A stretch of 64,000 nt of DNA from Antrihabitans stalactiti (GCF_012932915.1 NZ_VCQU01000001.1:1110073-1174072), one strand, 5' to 3'. Shown: positions 1 to 10,182, counted from the stretch's first letter. Numbers and translations: made by a program. The notes: generated by a model not told the origin, from the letters alone.

Positions 1-828
1 CACCACCGCGCCGTCGGGATTGACGATCCACTCCCCTGGTTCCCGCTCGGGAATATCGTCGGATTCGGCGTCGCTGATCGACCACCCGGTGCCGTCGGAG
101 CTCAGCACTGTGGCCCTCCGTCGCGCAGTGGCGAGCCCTTCCGACCACAGGCACGCCTCGCGAACTCCGCCGTCGAGCGACGTCACCTCGACCTCGCCTG
201 CCCAGCCGAGGCGGTCGAAGTCGAGGCCAGGGGCACACTTGACCGCCAGATCCCGACCGGGATACGCATTGAGAAGGTCTGGGAGCGGAGGCTGCAACTG
301 AGCCGGGTCGTGCGTACGTTTGCCGCCGGACCGCCGTCCTGGGTCGGCGATGACGACCGTCCCCACGGTCACCGGCGCCAGGGCATCGGCCCGGACCAGA
401 CTCGCGCCAGGGACGTTGTGTGCCGCCATCCGCAGCCGGACCGCATCGAGGTCACTACCGACGACGCCGGCAGCCACTCCGACGAGCTCGGCCAACTCCG
501 CACCGATCGAACACGTCACATCATGGACCGTGCGGCCGGCGAACCGCTGTGCCCGATGCCGGGCCACCAGGGTCGGCGTCGCCTGCTGCAGACCGTCGTC
601 GGTGAACAACCAACGTTCACCGTCAGCGATCTTTGCCGCCGAACGTCGACGCAGCAGGACCGTCTCCACGACGGCAGACGCGTACGTTCCGAACAGCTCA
701 CGGGCTCGACCGAGGTCGCGCAACAGGCTGGCCGAAGACAATTCCAGCTCGTCGGCCTTGGCCAACGCCGCTGTACCGGCCGAGCCGACGAGGTAGTCGA
801 CGTCGGCCTCAGTGAAGCCGTAGCTCAG
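1..828 (-). CDS. THUMP-like class I SAM-dependent methyltransferase (partial, C-terminus outside window)
   Basis: Read on the minus strand, an uninterrupted frame runs from near 828 out of the left edge; it begins with a segment resembling the family N-terminus (SYGFTEADVDYLVG), followed by AVVETVLLRRRSAAKI, a GRTVHDVTCSIGAEL motif-I-like stretch and VTVGTVVIADPGRRSGGKR, as in the actinobacterial methyltransferases that carry a C-terminal THUMP-like domain (Rv3037c type). The substrate is unknown to me; an RNA target is inferred from the family name only. No ATG, GTG or TTG lies at the expected start. The best fit is a CTG overlapping the upstream methyltransferase stop by 4 nt (CTGA), implying translational coupling. 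The C-terminus lies outside the window. Confidence 0.75.
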   Translation of the reverse strand, partial: MSYGFTEADVDYLVGSAGTAALAKADELELSSASLLRDLGRARELFGTYASAVVETVLLRRRSAAKIADGERWLFTDDGLQQATPTLVARHRAQRFAGRTVHDVTCSIGAELAELVGVAAGVVGSDLDAVRLRMAAHNVPGASLVRADALAPVTVGTVVIADPGRRSGGKRTHDPAQLQPPLPDLLNAYPGRDLAVKCAPGLDFDRLGWAGEVEVTSLDGGVREACLWSEGLATARRRATVLSSDGTGWSISDAESDDIPEREPGEWIVNPDGAVV

Positions 829-1823
829 GGTTTTACGCCGGTGATCAGGGCGTTGTAGAAGAAGCGACGCGGGACGACGTGCCGCAGCACGTTCTCGTCG
901 ACCCAGGTCAGCTTCTTCCAACTCTGCAGACCGAACTGCGCCCAGCCCCAACCCAGCTTCTCGCGCGGGACCGCGTATTCGACGGTCCGCAACGGCCAGC
1001 CGAGCAGTGCGGAGGCGAATTCCTCGGTCACTGCCTTGGCCTCGACGGCTCCGGCAGCGACGGCGATCTCTTCCAGCTGGGTCGGCTCGAAGGTGTGCAG
1101 ATCGACGACGGCCTCCAGCGCGGCCGCGCGAGAAGATTCGTCGAGCTCCTCTTGCGGACGCCGCCAGTCGGCGAGGAACGGCAGCTTGGTGACGCGAGTG
1201 ACGCTCTCCCACGTGATGCGCCCCAGCCACCGCGCGTAGAAGTTGCCCACCGTCGTCGGCTCACCGGCGAAGACGAATCGGCCGCCCGGCTTGAGCACGC
1301 GCAAGCACTCTCGCAACGCCTGCTCGACATCGGGAATGTGGTGCAGCACAGCGTGCCCGACGACGAGATCGAAGGTGTTGTCCGCGTACGGAATTGTCTC
1401 TGCGTCGGCGACGCGACCGTCGACTTCGAGGCCGAGGTGGTCGGCATTGCGCAACGCAACCTTCACCATGCCGGGGCTCAAGTCGGTAACCGAGCCGCGC
1501 TTGGCGACGCCGCCCTGCATCAGGTTGAGCAGGAAGAATCCCGTGCCGCAGCCGAGTTCGAGCGCACGCTCGTAGGGCAGATCCTGCTCACCGGCGACCG
1601 CGTCGAAGCGACCGCGCGCGTAGTCGATGCACCGCTCGTCGTACGAGATGTGCCACTTGTCGTCGTAGGTCTCTGCTTCCCAGTCGTGGTAGAGAACCTG
1701 CGCAAGCTTGGTGTCCTTCAGCGCAGCTTCCACCTCCTCCTGGGTGGCGTGCGGGTTCGGCGCCGGATCCAGATCCGGGACGGCCGCAAGACGACGGGTG
1801 GGCTCGGTGGGACTTGCAGTCAT
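825..1823 (-). CDS. class I SAM-dependent methyltransferase
   Basis: A 332-residue protein with the SAM-binding motif I ELGCGTGFFLLNL at about residues 89-101, an acidic end of strand 2 (DLSPGM), and LVVGHAVLHHIPD followed by LRVLKPGGRFVFAGEP, which are motifs of Methyltransf_11/25 proteins. It probably transfers a methyl group from SAM to a small molecule or lipid; the acceptor cannot be read from the sequence. It matches the place of Rv3038c in M. tuberculosis order. Its stop overlaps the proposed start of the following THUMP-like gene by 4 nt, so the two are probably co-translated, and the enoyl-CoA hydratase ends 30 nt upstream of its start. Confidence 0.85.
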   Translation of the reverse strand: MTASPTEPTRRLAAVPDLDPAPNPHATQEEVEAALKDTKLAQVLYHDWEAETYDDKWHISYDERCIDYARGRFDAVAGEQDLPYERALELGCGTGFFLLNLMQGGVAKRGSVTDLSPGMVKVALRNADHLGLEVDGRVADAETIPYADNTFDLVVGHAVLHHIPDVEQALRECLRVLKPGGRFVFAGEPTTVGNFYARWLGRITWESVTRVTKLPFLADWRRPQEELDESSRAAALEAVVDLHTFEPTQLEEIAVAAGAVEAKAVTEEFASALLGWPLRTVEYAVPREKLGWGWAQFGLQSWKKLTWVDENVLRHVVPRRFFYNALITGVKP

Positions 1824-1853
1824 GAGCGCAGCCTACCTTTTAGAGGAGGATCG

Positions 1854-2633
1854 TCATTCACCGGTGAATTTGGCCCGACCCGGTCCCTCGGCGAGAAACG
1901 ACCGCATTCCAATTTCCACATCGTTGGTTCCGAAGAGCGCCGAGAACTCGCGTCGTTCGATGTCGAGGCCGGATGCAAGGTCGCCGGCGAGGCCCCCATC
2001 GATCGCCGCTTTTGCCGCCGCCAACGCCCGGGCAGGGCCATTCACGAACTGCGCGGCCCACTTTCGCGCGGCGTTGTACACCTCATCGGGGGCGACCACC
2101 TCGTCGACCAACCCGATAGCGAGGGCTTCCTCCGGGCCGACGAAACGACCGGTGTAGATCAAGTCCTTCGCCTTGCTGGGCCCGATCAGCCGTACCAGCC
2201 GCTGTGTGCCGCCACCTGCAGGAATCACTCCCAACAAGATTTCCGGCAGACCGAGTTTGACGTTGTCGCCGATGATGCGGCGGTCTGCGCCGAGCGCGAC
2301 CTCGAGTCCGCCTCCTAACGCATATCCGCTGATCGCGGCGACAGTCGGCTTACCGATAGTCGCGATGCATCCCAGCGCTGTCTGGACGTCGCCGGCAAGC
2401 AGCGCAGCCTGACCAGGGCTGAAACTCGCCATCTCCTTGATGTCGTCACCTGCGGCGAACACCTTCTCACCGCCGTAGACGATCACGGCCCTGACCTCGG
2501 CGTTCCCGTCCGCCTCCCGTGCCGCAGCCACCAGCTCACGATGAGTCTGCAGGTCGAGGGCGTTCACGGGTGGACGAGCGATTCGGATCGTCCCGATGCC
2601 GTCGGTAACGTCGAGCGTCACGAATTCAGCCAT
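1854..2633 (-). CDS. enoyl-CoA hydratase/isomerase family protein
   Basis: A 259-residue crotonase-fold protein. Visible family marks are IRIARPPVNALDLQTHREL near the N-terminus, the oxyanion-hole segment AVIVYGGEKVFAAGDDIKEM (about residues 49-68), PTVAAISGYALGGGLEVAL (about 95-113) and LPEILLGVIPAGGGTQRL. The E of PEILLG is present, as in hydratases. It would hydrate or isomerise acyl-CoA in cytosolic beta-oxidation or a related pathway. Its position corresponds to echA17 (Rv3039c) in M. tuberculosis order. It lies 20 nt after the Nudix gene and 30 nt before the methyltransferase, consistent with one minus-strand operon. Confidence 0.88.
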   Translation of the reverse strand: MAEFVTLDVTDGIGTIRIARPPVNALDLQTHRELVAAAREADGNAEVRAVIVYGGEKVFAAGDDIKEMASFSPGQAALLAGDVQTALGCIATIGKPTVAAISGYALGGGLEVALGADRRIIGDNVKLGLPEILLGVIPAGGGTQRLVRLIGPSKAKDLIYTGRFVGPEEALAIGLVDEVVAPDEVYNAARKWAAQFVNGPARALAAAKAAIDGGLAGDLASGLDIERREFSALFGTNDVEIGMRSFLAEGPGRAKFTGE

Positions 2634-2653
2634 ACGCGGAGCCTAGGCGCACC

Positions 2654-3478
2654 TCAGAGCGACGCCGGGAGGTGGTAGTTCTCATCGCCCGGGAAATCGA
2701 TCTTGTATTTTCCGTCGACAACCAGCAGATCGGGCTGGATAGGCTCGATCACCTGCTCGGCGGCAAGAACCTCGGCGGTCGTGGCGTAACCGGCCAACGC
2801 GGTCAGCTGGGACCACGTCGGCGGCATCAAGATACTTCCGCCGGCCTTCCAGTGGGCCAACTCTGCTGACGGCGTCGACCATGCGACCGCTGCCGCCTCC
2901 GACGTGTCGCCATCGGCATGCTGACCTTCTGGGACGACGGCGACGAAGAACCGCGTGTCGTACCGTCGCGTCGTTTCGCCGACCGGCGTGATCCAGTTCG
3001 CCCACGGCCGCAGCAGGTCGGCGCGCAGGACAAGGCCCTCCGCAGTCAAGAACTCGCCGAACGTGAGCTCGCGCTTCTCCAGCGCGGTGCGTGCGGCGCG
3101 GTAACCCGAGGTATCGGCGACAACCGTGTCAGGCGTCGGACCGGCCAGCAATACGCCGCATTCCTCGAACGTCTCCCTGACTGCAGCGCACACGAGCGCC
3201 TTGACCCGGTGCTCGTCGACGCCGAACTTCTGCGCCCACCACGAGACCGGCGGACCCGCCCACGCCAGGTTCGCGTCCGCGTCGGACAGGTCTACGCCAC
3301 CGCCGGGGAACACCGTCATGCCGCCCGCGAAGTCCATCCCGCGCACGCGGCGCAGCAGAAACACCTCCAGGCCCGGCTCACCGTCGCGCAGCAGCATCAC
3401 CGTTGATGCGTCTTTAACCGGAATCTCGCGCTCGTTCAAATCAGGCACAGTGCTCACATCAGGCACCGTACTCGCCAC
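2654..3478 (-). CDS. NUDIX hydrolase (NUDT7/NUDT19-like, with insertion in the Nudix box)
   Basis: A 274-residue protein. After the first strand (ASTVMLLRDGEPGLEVFLLRR) comes GGMTVFPGGGVDLSD, then about 45 residues later VCAAVRETFEECGVLL, which carries the REx2EExG catalytic core. The distance between the G-rich start and the RE...EE core shows a long insertion typical of the CoA/acyl-CoA-type Nudix proteins. It would hydrolyse a nucleoside diphosphate linked to another moiety; CoA derivatives are an inference from the subfamily and from the neighbouring enoyl-CoA hydratase 20 nt downstream. Equivalent in order to Rv3040c. The exact start is uncertain because several GTG codons are in frame near the N-terminus. 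Confidence 0.85.
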   Translation of the reverse strand: MASTVPDVSTVPDLNEREIPVKDASTVMLLRDGEPGLEVFLLRRVRGMDFAGGMTVFPGGGVDLSDADANLAWAGPPVSWWAQKFGVDEHRVKALVCAAVRETFEECGVLLAGPTPDTVVADTSGYRAARTALEKRELTFGEFLTAEGLVLRADLLRPWANWITPVGETTRRYDTRFFVAVVPEGQHADGDTSEAAAVAWSTPSAELAHWKAGGSILMPPTWSQLTALAGYATTAEVLAAEQVIEPIQPDLLVVDGKYKIDFPGDENYHLPASL

Positions 3479-3489
3479 GATCGAGGCGC

Positions 3490-4332
3490 CTACCGGTGCC
3501 GATGCCTACCGGGCAACCGCGAGCGCCGGGCGAAGTATCGACCGTCGACTTTGTCGAGAGCGATCGACTGGCTGAAGGCCTCGCTCAAGTTTGCACTGGT
3601 CAGCACGGTGTCGAGCAAACCCTGTGCGACGACCTCGCCCTCCTTGAGCAGCAGTCCGTGGGTGAAACCTGGCGGGATTTCTTCGACGTGGTGGGTGACG
3701 AGCACGGTCGCCGGGCTGTCCGGGTCCATCGCGAGATGCGTCAGGCGTGCGACAAGTTCTTCACGACCGCCGAGGTCCAGGCCGGCGGCGGGTTCGTCGA
3801 GCAGCAGGAGTTCGGGGTCGGTCATCAGCGCTCGCGCGATCAGCACCCGCTTGCGCTCACCTTCCGAGAGCGTCCCGTATGCGCGGGCAGCGAGATGTTC
3901 TGCACCCAGGCTTTCCAGCATGTCGAGCGCGCGATCGGTGTCGACCTTGTCGTATCGCTCCCGCCAACGACCCAAGACTCCATAACCAGCGGACACAACC
4001 AGGTCGCTGACCTTTTCGTCCGCAGGCACCCGACTGGCGAGCGCCGACGACGACAGCCCGATCCGCGGCTTCAGCTCGTTGATGTCGACCCGACCCAACA
4101 CCTCGCCGAGCACGTGGGCAGTACCGGATGTCGGATGGACTTCGGCGGCGGCGATCCGCAGCAACGACGTCTTGCCGGCACCGTTCGGTCCGAGCACAAC
4201 CCACTTCTCATCCAGCTCGACCTGCCAGCTGACGGGTCCGACCAACGTCACCCCGGACCGTCGAATGAGTACGTCGTTGAAATCGATGAGCAGGTCGGGA
4301 TCGGGTTGCGGCACGAGCCCATCTTTACCCAC
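3490..4332 (-). CDS. ABC transporter ATP-binding protein
   Basis: A 280-residue single nucleotide-binding domain: Walker A GPNGAGKTSLLR (about 52-63), a Q-loop near LSSSALASR, signature TLSEGERKRVLIARALM, Walker B ELLLLDEPAAGLDLGG and the switch histidine in VLVTHHVEEIP. Order matches Rv3041c. No permease or binding protein is adjacent, and the C-terminus (ALDKVDGRYFARRSR) is like the stand-alone ATPases of ModF/ABC iron-type annotation. Its transported substrate, or a non-transport role, is unknown. The start is GTG, with only 32 nt separating it from the divergent glgX start; a GTG at codon 7 is an alternative. Confidence 0.85.
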   Translation of the reverse strand: MGKDGLVPQPDPDLLIDFNDVLIRRSGVTLVGPVSWQVELDEKWVVLGPNGAGKTSLLRIAAAEVHPTSGTAHVLGEVLGRVDINELKPRIGLSSSALASRVPADEKVSDLVVSAGYGVLGRWRERYDKVDTDRALDMLESLGAEHLAARAYGTLSEGERKRVLIARALMTDPELLLLDEPAAGLDLGGREELVARLTHLAMDPDSPATVLVTHHVEEIPPGFTHGLLLKEGEVVAQGLLDTVLTSANLSEAFSQSIALDKVDGRYFARRSRLPGRHRHR

Positions 4333-4364
4333 ATCGGTGGCCCTTTCACGGCAGTATCGGATTC

Positions 4365-6488
4365 GTGTCGCTCACACGCGCAGAATCGCCGTTCCCATTG
4401 GGGGCTTCGACGGTCGGTGTCGGTACCCACTTCTCGGTCCACGCACCCGACGCGGACCGGGTTCAGCTCTGCCTCATCGACGCGGGCGGCGAAGTCCGGA
4501 TCGATCTCGAGCAGCAGACGTACGGGTTGTGGCACGGCATCGTCGACGGTGTCGGCGCTGGTCAGCGGTACGGCTATCGCGTTGGCGGCCGATGGGATCC
4601 GCGTCGCGGGTATCGGATGAATCCGAAGAAGCTGCTCATCGATCCGTACGCCCGGCAGTTGGCCGGTGAGTTGGGCGACGCCGAGGCGCTCCTCGGCTAC
4701 GCAGACGATCCGTTCGGCGCGCCGTCCGACATCGATTCACTGGGCCACGTTCCGCTTTCGGTCGTCACAGCGACGCTCCCGCTCAACGATGGACCGCGCC
4801 TCGAAACGCCATGGGAAGACACGGTGATCCAGGAACTACACGTCGGCGCGTACACGGCGCGCCATCCCGACGTCAGGCCTGAGCACCGCGGCACCTATCT
4901 CGGCCTCGCGTCCGAGCCGGTCGTGGAACATCTTCAGCGCCTTGGCATTACCGCCGTCGAGTTACTTCCCGTGCAGGCGTTCCTCACCGAGCCGGCGGTC
5001 CGGGCGCGTGGCATGCGCAACCACTGGGGCTACTCGACGGGCGCCTACTTCGCGCCCCTTGCGCGCTACGCGACGACACCCGGGCGCGAGATCGCCGAGT
5101 TTCGAGCCATGGTCGACGCACTCCATGCAGCAGGCATCGAGGTCATCCTCGACGTCGTCTACAACCACACCTGCGAATTCGGCATCGCCGGACCGACTGT
5201 GAGCTGGCGTGGCTTCGACGCACCGGGCTACTACCAGCTCACCGACGACGGCGCCGATATCGACCTCACCGGGTGCGGCAACACCGTCGACTGCTACTCC
5301 CCCGTCGTCGTCGGCATGGTCTGCGACAGCCTGCGCTACTGGGCCACCGATATGGGGGTCGACGGTTTCCGATTCGACCTCACCCCCGCACTTGCCCGTG
5401 ACGCAGGCGGACCGTTCGACCCACGCGCACCGCTGCTGACGGCGATCACCGCCGACCCGATCTTGCAGCGCCGCAAGCTCATTGCCGAGCCGTGGGACGC
5501 GACCAAGGCGGGCTACCAGGTCGGCAACTTCGGCCCGCTGTGGTCGGAATGGAACGACCGCTACCGAGACGACGTGCGCCGCTTCTGGATCGGCGAGACC
5601 GGAATCCGCCAATTCGCCTCGCGGATAGCGGGTTCGGCGGATATCTTTCACCGGCGAACGCCGCTTGCGTCGATCAACTTCGTGACCGCGCACGACGGGT
5701 TCACGATGGCCGACCTCGTCTCCTACAGCAGCAAGCACAACGATGCCAACGGCGAGAACAGCAACGACGGTGCGGGACATAACTTCTCGGTCAACCATGG
5801 CGTCGAGGGTCCGACCGACGACCCTGGTGTCGTCGAGGCGCGCGCTCGCCACGTCCGCGCGTTGCTTGCGACCCTGCTGTTGTCGACCGGCGTCCCGATG
5901 CTGCTCGCGGGCGATGAGCAAGGTCATAGCCAGTCCGGCAACAACAATGCCTACTGCGTGCCGGCCGACGCGGCGGCCGCCGACGCCTGGGCTGTGGACT
6001 GGCCGAGTGCCGACGAGGCCTTGATCGTGTTCGTCGCTCGCCTCACCGAACTTCGACGGTCCGCGCCCGCGCTACGCCAACCCGAATTCTTCGAAGGCCG
6101 CGCCACTCCGACCGGCCATCCGGACCTGGTGTGGTTCGGCGGCGACGGAATCGAGCTCGATCACGACGGGTGGCACGACAATTCGCGAACGACGCTGCAG
6201 GCGTGGATCGACGGTTCCGACGTCCGGACCGGCGGCGTGCCGGGCTCGGACTCCAGTTGGCTACTCGTCTTTCACTCCGGCACGGCTACGGGGGTCACGC
6301 TCGCGGGTCCGGACTGGTTCGCAGGCAAGATAACTCCCGCCTTCGATTCGACAACCGCAGACGGGTTGCCGACCGACGTCACGCCCAACAAACCTGGTTC
6401 GACCATCGCAGTGACCGGTCCGACAGTGCTCGCCTTCCGCGCGCCGAACCCCGGCAGGAATCCGGACACCAACGGGATGAACAGCTGA
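4365..6488 (+). CDS. glgX: glycogen debranching enzyme GlgX
   Basis: A 707-residue glycoside hydrolase family 13 enzyme. It has an N-terminal carbohydrate-binding module (residues 1-90), then catalytic-barrel motifs EVILDVVYNHTCEFG, GFRFDLTPALARD (nucleophile D), KLIAEPWDATKAGYQVGNF (acid E) and INFVTAHDGFTMADLVSY, closely following GlgX/TreX. It hydrolyses alpha-1,6 branches left on limit dextrins of glycogen. Start is GTG. The C-terminal beta-sandwich ends at VTGPTVLAFRAP, so the protein is complete. Its last 217 nt overlap the convergent YczE-like frame on the other strand. In M. tuberculosis the debranching gene is elsewhere, so this is an insertion into the conserved gene order. Confidence 0.9.
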   Translation: MSLTRAESPFPLGASTVGVGTHFSVHAPDADRVQLCLIDAGGEVRIDLEQQTYGLWHGIVDGVGAGQRYGYRVGGRWDPRRGYRMNPKKLLIDPYARQLAGELGDAEALLGYADDPFGAPSDIDSLGHVPLSVVTATLPLNDGPRLETPWEDTVIQELHVGAYTARHPDVRPEHRGTYLGLASEPVVEHLQRLGITAVELLPVQAFLTEPAVRARGMRNHWGYSTGAYFAPLARYATTPGREIAEFRAMVDALHAAGIEVILDVVYNHTCEFGIAGPTVSWRGFDAPGYYQLTDDGADIDLTGCGNTVDCYSPVVVGMVCDSLRYWATDMGVDGFRFDLTPALARDAGGPFDPRAPLLTAITADPILQRRKLIAEPWDATKAGYQVGNFGPLWSEWNDRYRDDVRRFWIGETGIRQFASRIAGSADIFHRRTPLASINFVTAHDGFTMADLVSYSSKHNDANGENSNDGAGHNFSVNHGVEGPTDDPGVVEARARHVRALLATLLLSTGVPMLLAGDEQGHSQSGNNNAYCVPADAAAADAWAVDWPSADEALIVFVARLTELRRSAPALRQPEFFEGRATPTGHPDLVWFGGDGIELDHDGWHDNSRTTLQAWIDGSDVRTGGVPGSDSSWLLVFHSGTATGVTLAGPDWFAGKITPAFDSTTADGLPTDVTPNKPGSTIAVTGPTVLAFRAPNPGRNPDTNGMNS

Positions 6489-7030
6489 ATCAAGGGACCG
6501 ATCCCAAGGGCATACACGAGGGTCCCCACACCGACGCTGCCACCGAGAAGCCATCCGGTCGTCAGCACCATCACCTCGATTCCGGTGCGCACCAACCGAA
6601 CCGAGCGCCCGGTGTGGGCGACCAGACCTGTCATCAGGCCGTCACGCGGACCTGGTCCCATGCCTGCGGCGATGTAGAGCACCGACGCGATTGCGTTGAG
6701 CACGACGGCGCCCACCATCGCGGGCACCCGCACCGCCATGTCGTCGAAATCGGGTAGCCATGCGAGCCCGACGTCGACCGAAATCGCAATCACCACAACG
6801 TTGCTCACGGTTCCGATGCCAGGCATCTGGCGCAGCGGGATCCATGCGAGCAACACGACGGCACCGGTGAGCGCAGTGACCAGGCCGAAGCTCAGCGGTA
6901 CATGTTCGACCACGCCCTGATGGAAAACGTCCCATGGGTCGAGCCCGAGATTCGCTCGAATCATCATGGCCATCGAGAATCCGTACAGCCACAGACCCGT
7001 GTACAGCGCGATCAATCTACGTACCAGCAT
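6272..7030 (-). CDS. YczE/YyaS/YitT-type membrane protein
   Basis: A predicted polytopic inner-membrane protein with about five hydrophobic segments; the opening LIALYTGLWLYGFSMAMMIRA and the conserved ANLGLDPWDVFHQG mark the YczE/DUF161-like family, whose function is unknown. I place the start at the ATG giving MLVRRLIALY, where family members begin; a TTG/ATG 36-42 nt upstream would add an unlikely polar tail. Family members normally end soon after the last helix (LIQLFIPLVSGFLPGFG). Here the frame continues about 55 residues, antisense to the end of glgX, until a stop at 6272, which looks like loss of the original stop. Convergent to glgX with a 217-nt overlap. Confidence 0.75.
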   Translation of the reverse strand: MLVRRLIALYTGLWLYGFSMAMMIRANLGLDPWDVFHQGVVEHVPLSFGLVTALTGAVVLLAWIPLRQMPGIGTVSNVVVIAISVDVGLAWLPDFDDMAVRVPAMVGAVVLNAIASVLYIAAGMGPGPRDGLMTGLVAHTGRSVRLVRTGIEVMVLTTGWLLGGSVGVGTLVYALGIGPLIQLFIPLVSGFLPGFGARKASTVGPVTAMVEPGLLGVTSVGNPSAVVESKAGVILPANQSGPASVTPVAVPE

Positions 7031-7079
7031 TGGTCCATCGTGCGCAGAACTGGCCCTAGAAACCATAGCCAATCGGCAA

Positions 7080-7502
7080 CTACTGGACCTTTGAGTAAGA
7101 CCACGAGCGCCACCGCAGTGTCGTCACGATCACAGCAGGCCCAGCCGGGCGCTCGGCCGCGTATTGCGAATACTTCGCGACCAACGCATCGATCGCACGT
7201 CGTCCATCGGGAGCGTCGGCGTCGGCAGCCACGGCGTCGCCGTCGACCCGAACCCACCACAATCGGGTCCAGTCGTCGTCGTATTCGTCGACCAACAGGC
7301 TGACGTGCCCGGTCTGGGCAATATTGCTCAGCCGCCGCAGATCGCGGGTCGACTTCGGCTTTGCATCGACAGTCAGATACACCTGCCCAGCATCGACGGC
7401 GAACACCACGGGAACGATGTGCGGACGTCCGTCGGCCCCCACGGTCGCAAGCCTCGCCACCCGGGCGGCGGCGAATCGCTGTTGCGCTAGCGCCAGGTCC
7501 AA
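7080..7502 (-). CDS. PPOX-class F420/FMN-dependent protein (TIGR03668-like)
   Basis: A 140-residue pyridoxamine 5'-phosphate oxidase-fold protein. The split-barrel opening RFAAARVARLATVGADGRPH, IVPVVFAVDAGQVYLTVDAK and the KSTRDLRRLSNIAQTGHVSL/LVDEYDDDWTRLWWVRVDG stretch follow the small actinobacterial family of putative F420-dependent reductases. It probably binds F420 or FMN; the substrate is not evident. Start is TTG and it overlaps the end of the upstream PTH2-like gene by 16 nt, indicating coupled translation. It stands between the YczE-like and PTH2-like genes on the same strand. Confidence 0.8.
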   Translation of the reverse strand: MDLALAQQRFAAARVARLATVGADGRPHIVPVVFAVDAGQVYLTVDAKPKSTRDLRRLSNIAQTGHVSLLVDEYDDDWTRLWWVRVDGDAVAADADAPDGRRAIDALVAKYSQYAAERPAGPAVIVTTLRWRSWSYSKVQ

Positions 7503-8152
7503 CGCCGTCGCCTCACCTCAGTCGGAACCGCAATCACCGTCATCGAACCAGCGGCAACCTCGGTGAATCCGGCGTCGCGGACCGCCACACCACGACCGCT
7601 ACCAACCGACCGCTCCAATTGCGCCCACTGCGCGGCGGTCGCGTCCCGCACCGAGCAGGCGAATCCCGCTGCTGCCCATTGCGCCAACTGAGCCTTCGAC
7701 ATCGCCATTCCCAACAGCATCGACGCATGGCCGACCTGAGCGGCCGCCTTGCCGACCGTCATCTCCAGCGACGAATTGACCCACAACACCGGCACATCCG
7801 GCTCCGGCGGTCCTGGATCGTCGTGGTCGAGGTCGGTGCCACCGACTTGGAGCCGCTTGATGCGCGGATCGAGTTCGTCGACAGGTCCGGGCACGAGCGC
7901 GCGAGCCTGCGCGCCGCCGACCTCGACGGTCACACCGTCGACCTCTTGCGCAGCGACCCAATGCGCACCGCGGGCACGACGAGCGACTTTGCGGATGCGG
8001 TCGTCGGCCCAGGCCCTGAATTCGTCGTGCCACGGACCGCCCTCGGCCACACGTTCGTCGTAGCAGAGCGCCACCGTCGCGACGGCCGCGGCCGACAGCA
8101 ACGCGCTGCGCAGGGGCGGATCGACTTTCGGTATATGCAGGATCAACGGCAT
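7487..8152 (-). CDS. peptidyl-tRNA hydrolase PTH2-like protein
   Basis: About 221 residues. The C-terminal half has the PTH2 signature SSLEMTVGKAAAQVGHASML followed by LAQWAAAGFACSVRDA and a closing VTVIAVPTE-like strand, the fold of archaeal/eukaryotic peptidyl-tRNA hydrolase 2. The N-terminal half (PLILHIPKVDPPLRSALLSA, WHDEFRAWADDRIRKVARRA) is an actinobacterial extension of unknown role. An upstream GTG at 8197 overlaps the serB stop (GTGA) and is in frame, but the 15 residues it would add are encoded by a dispersed palindromic repeat, so I prefer the ATG at 8152. Predicted cytosolic; activity on peptidyl-tRNA is inferred only from the domain. Confidence 0.75.
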   Translation of the reverse strand: MPLILHIPKVDPPLRSALLSAAAVATVALCYDERVAEGGPWHDEFRAWADDRIRKVARRARGAHWVAAQEVDGVTVEVGGAQARALVPGPVDELDPRIKRLQVGGTDLDHDDPGPPEPDVPVLWVNSSLEMTVGKAAAQVGHASMLLGMAMSKAQLAQWAAAGFACSVRDATAAQWAQLERSVGSGRGVAVRDAGFTEVAAGSMTVIAVPTEVRRRRWTWR

Positions 8153-8155
8153 TGC

Positions 8156-9492
<1,337 letters not shown>

Positions 9493-9597
9493 TCAACCTC
9501 GTTCAAAAGTTTTTGCCCGGGACCGATTAGTTCTGACCGCGAGGGAGCTCATAACCAGTAGAAGTCACCGAATGCTCGACAGAAATAGGAGAAGCAC

Positions 9598-10182
9598 ATG
9601 CGCAAAGTCATCGTTTTCACCATCACCTCGCTCGACGGCTACACGGCGGGACCCGGCAACAACGTGATGGCGATGAACATGGACAACGCGTTCGACTCGT
9701 ACTGCGCGGAGCGGTTGGGTACAGCCGACACTCTGTTGCTCGGTCGGACGTCCTACGAGATGTTCCGAGGATTCTGGCCCGCAGTGGTCGACAATCCGGA
9801 CGCGACTCCTGCGCAGCGCGAGATCTCGCGTCGTGACAATGCCATCGATAAAGTAGTCGTCTCCGATACGGCCGCTCCCGATGAGAGCCTCCCCTGGCAC
9901 GACAACACGACCATCGTCACGCGCGAAGCCGCGCACAGCCACATTGCCGACCTCAAGAACCAGGACGGCGGCGACATCTTGATCTTCGGCAGCCGCACGC
10001 TGTGGAACGACCTGCTCGCGAACGGACTGATCGACGAACTGCATGTGATGGTCGGTCCGGCGGCCGTCGGAGACGGCACGCCAGCCTTCGACAGCACACC
10101 GGCCCTGCGCCCGATCGACGCTCGCACCATCGCAGGCTCGGACAACGTTCTGCTCACCTACCAGGTGGGATCGCCCGCCTGA
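9598..10182 (+). CDS. dihydrofolate reductase family protein (RibD C-terminal-like)
   Basis: A 194-residue protein of the RibD_C fold. Visible marks are MRKVIVFTITSLDGYTAG, ADTLLLGRTSYEMFRGFWP, KVVVSDT, LKNQDGGDILIFGSRTL and ELHVMVGPAAVGDGTPAF, which is the pattern of the many actinobacterial NADPH-dependent DHFR-like reductases. True substrate unknown; it is too divergent from FolA or RibD to assign either. The ATG is preceded by AGGAGAAGC, a good ribosome binding site. It is monocistronic, divergent from serB across a 162-nt gap in which I see no clear operator, and ends just before a strong bidirectional terminator shared with ctaD. Confidence 0.85.
   Translation: MRKVIVFTITSLDGYTAGPGNNVMAMNMDNAFDSYCAERLGTADTLLLGRTSYEMFRGFWPAVVDNPDATPAQREISRRDNAIDKVVVSDTAAPDESLPWHDNTTIVTREAAHSHIADLKNQDGGDILIFGSRTLWNDLLANGLIDELHVMVGPAAVGDGTPAFDSTPALRPIDARTIAGSDNVLLTYQVGSPA

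Noticed and set aside
879..2318. Long plus-strand open frame (about 479 codons) opposite the methyltransferase and enoyl-CoA hydratase genes
   Set aside because: Antisense shadow of high-GC codon bias; no protein family motif, while the opposite strand has clear ones.
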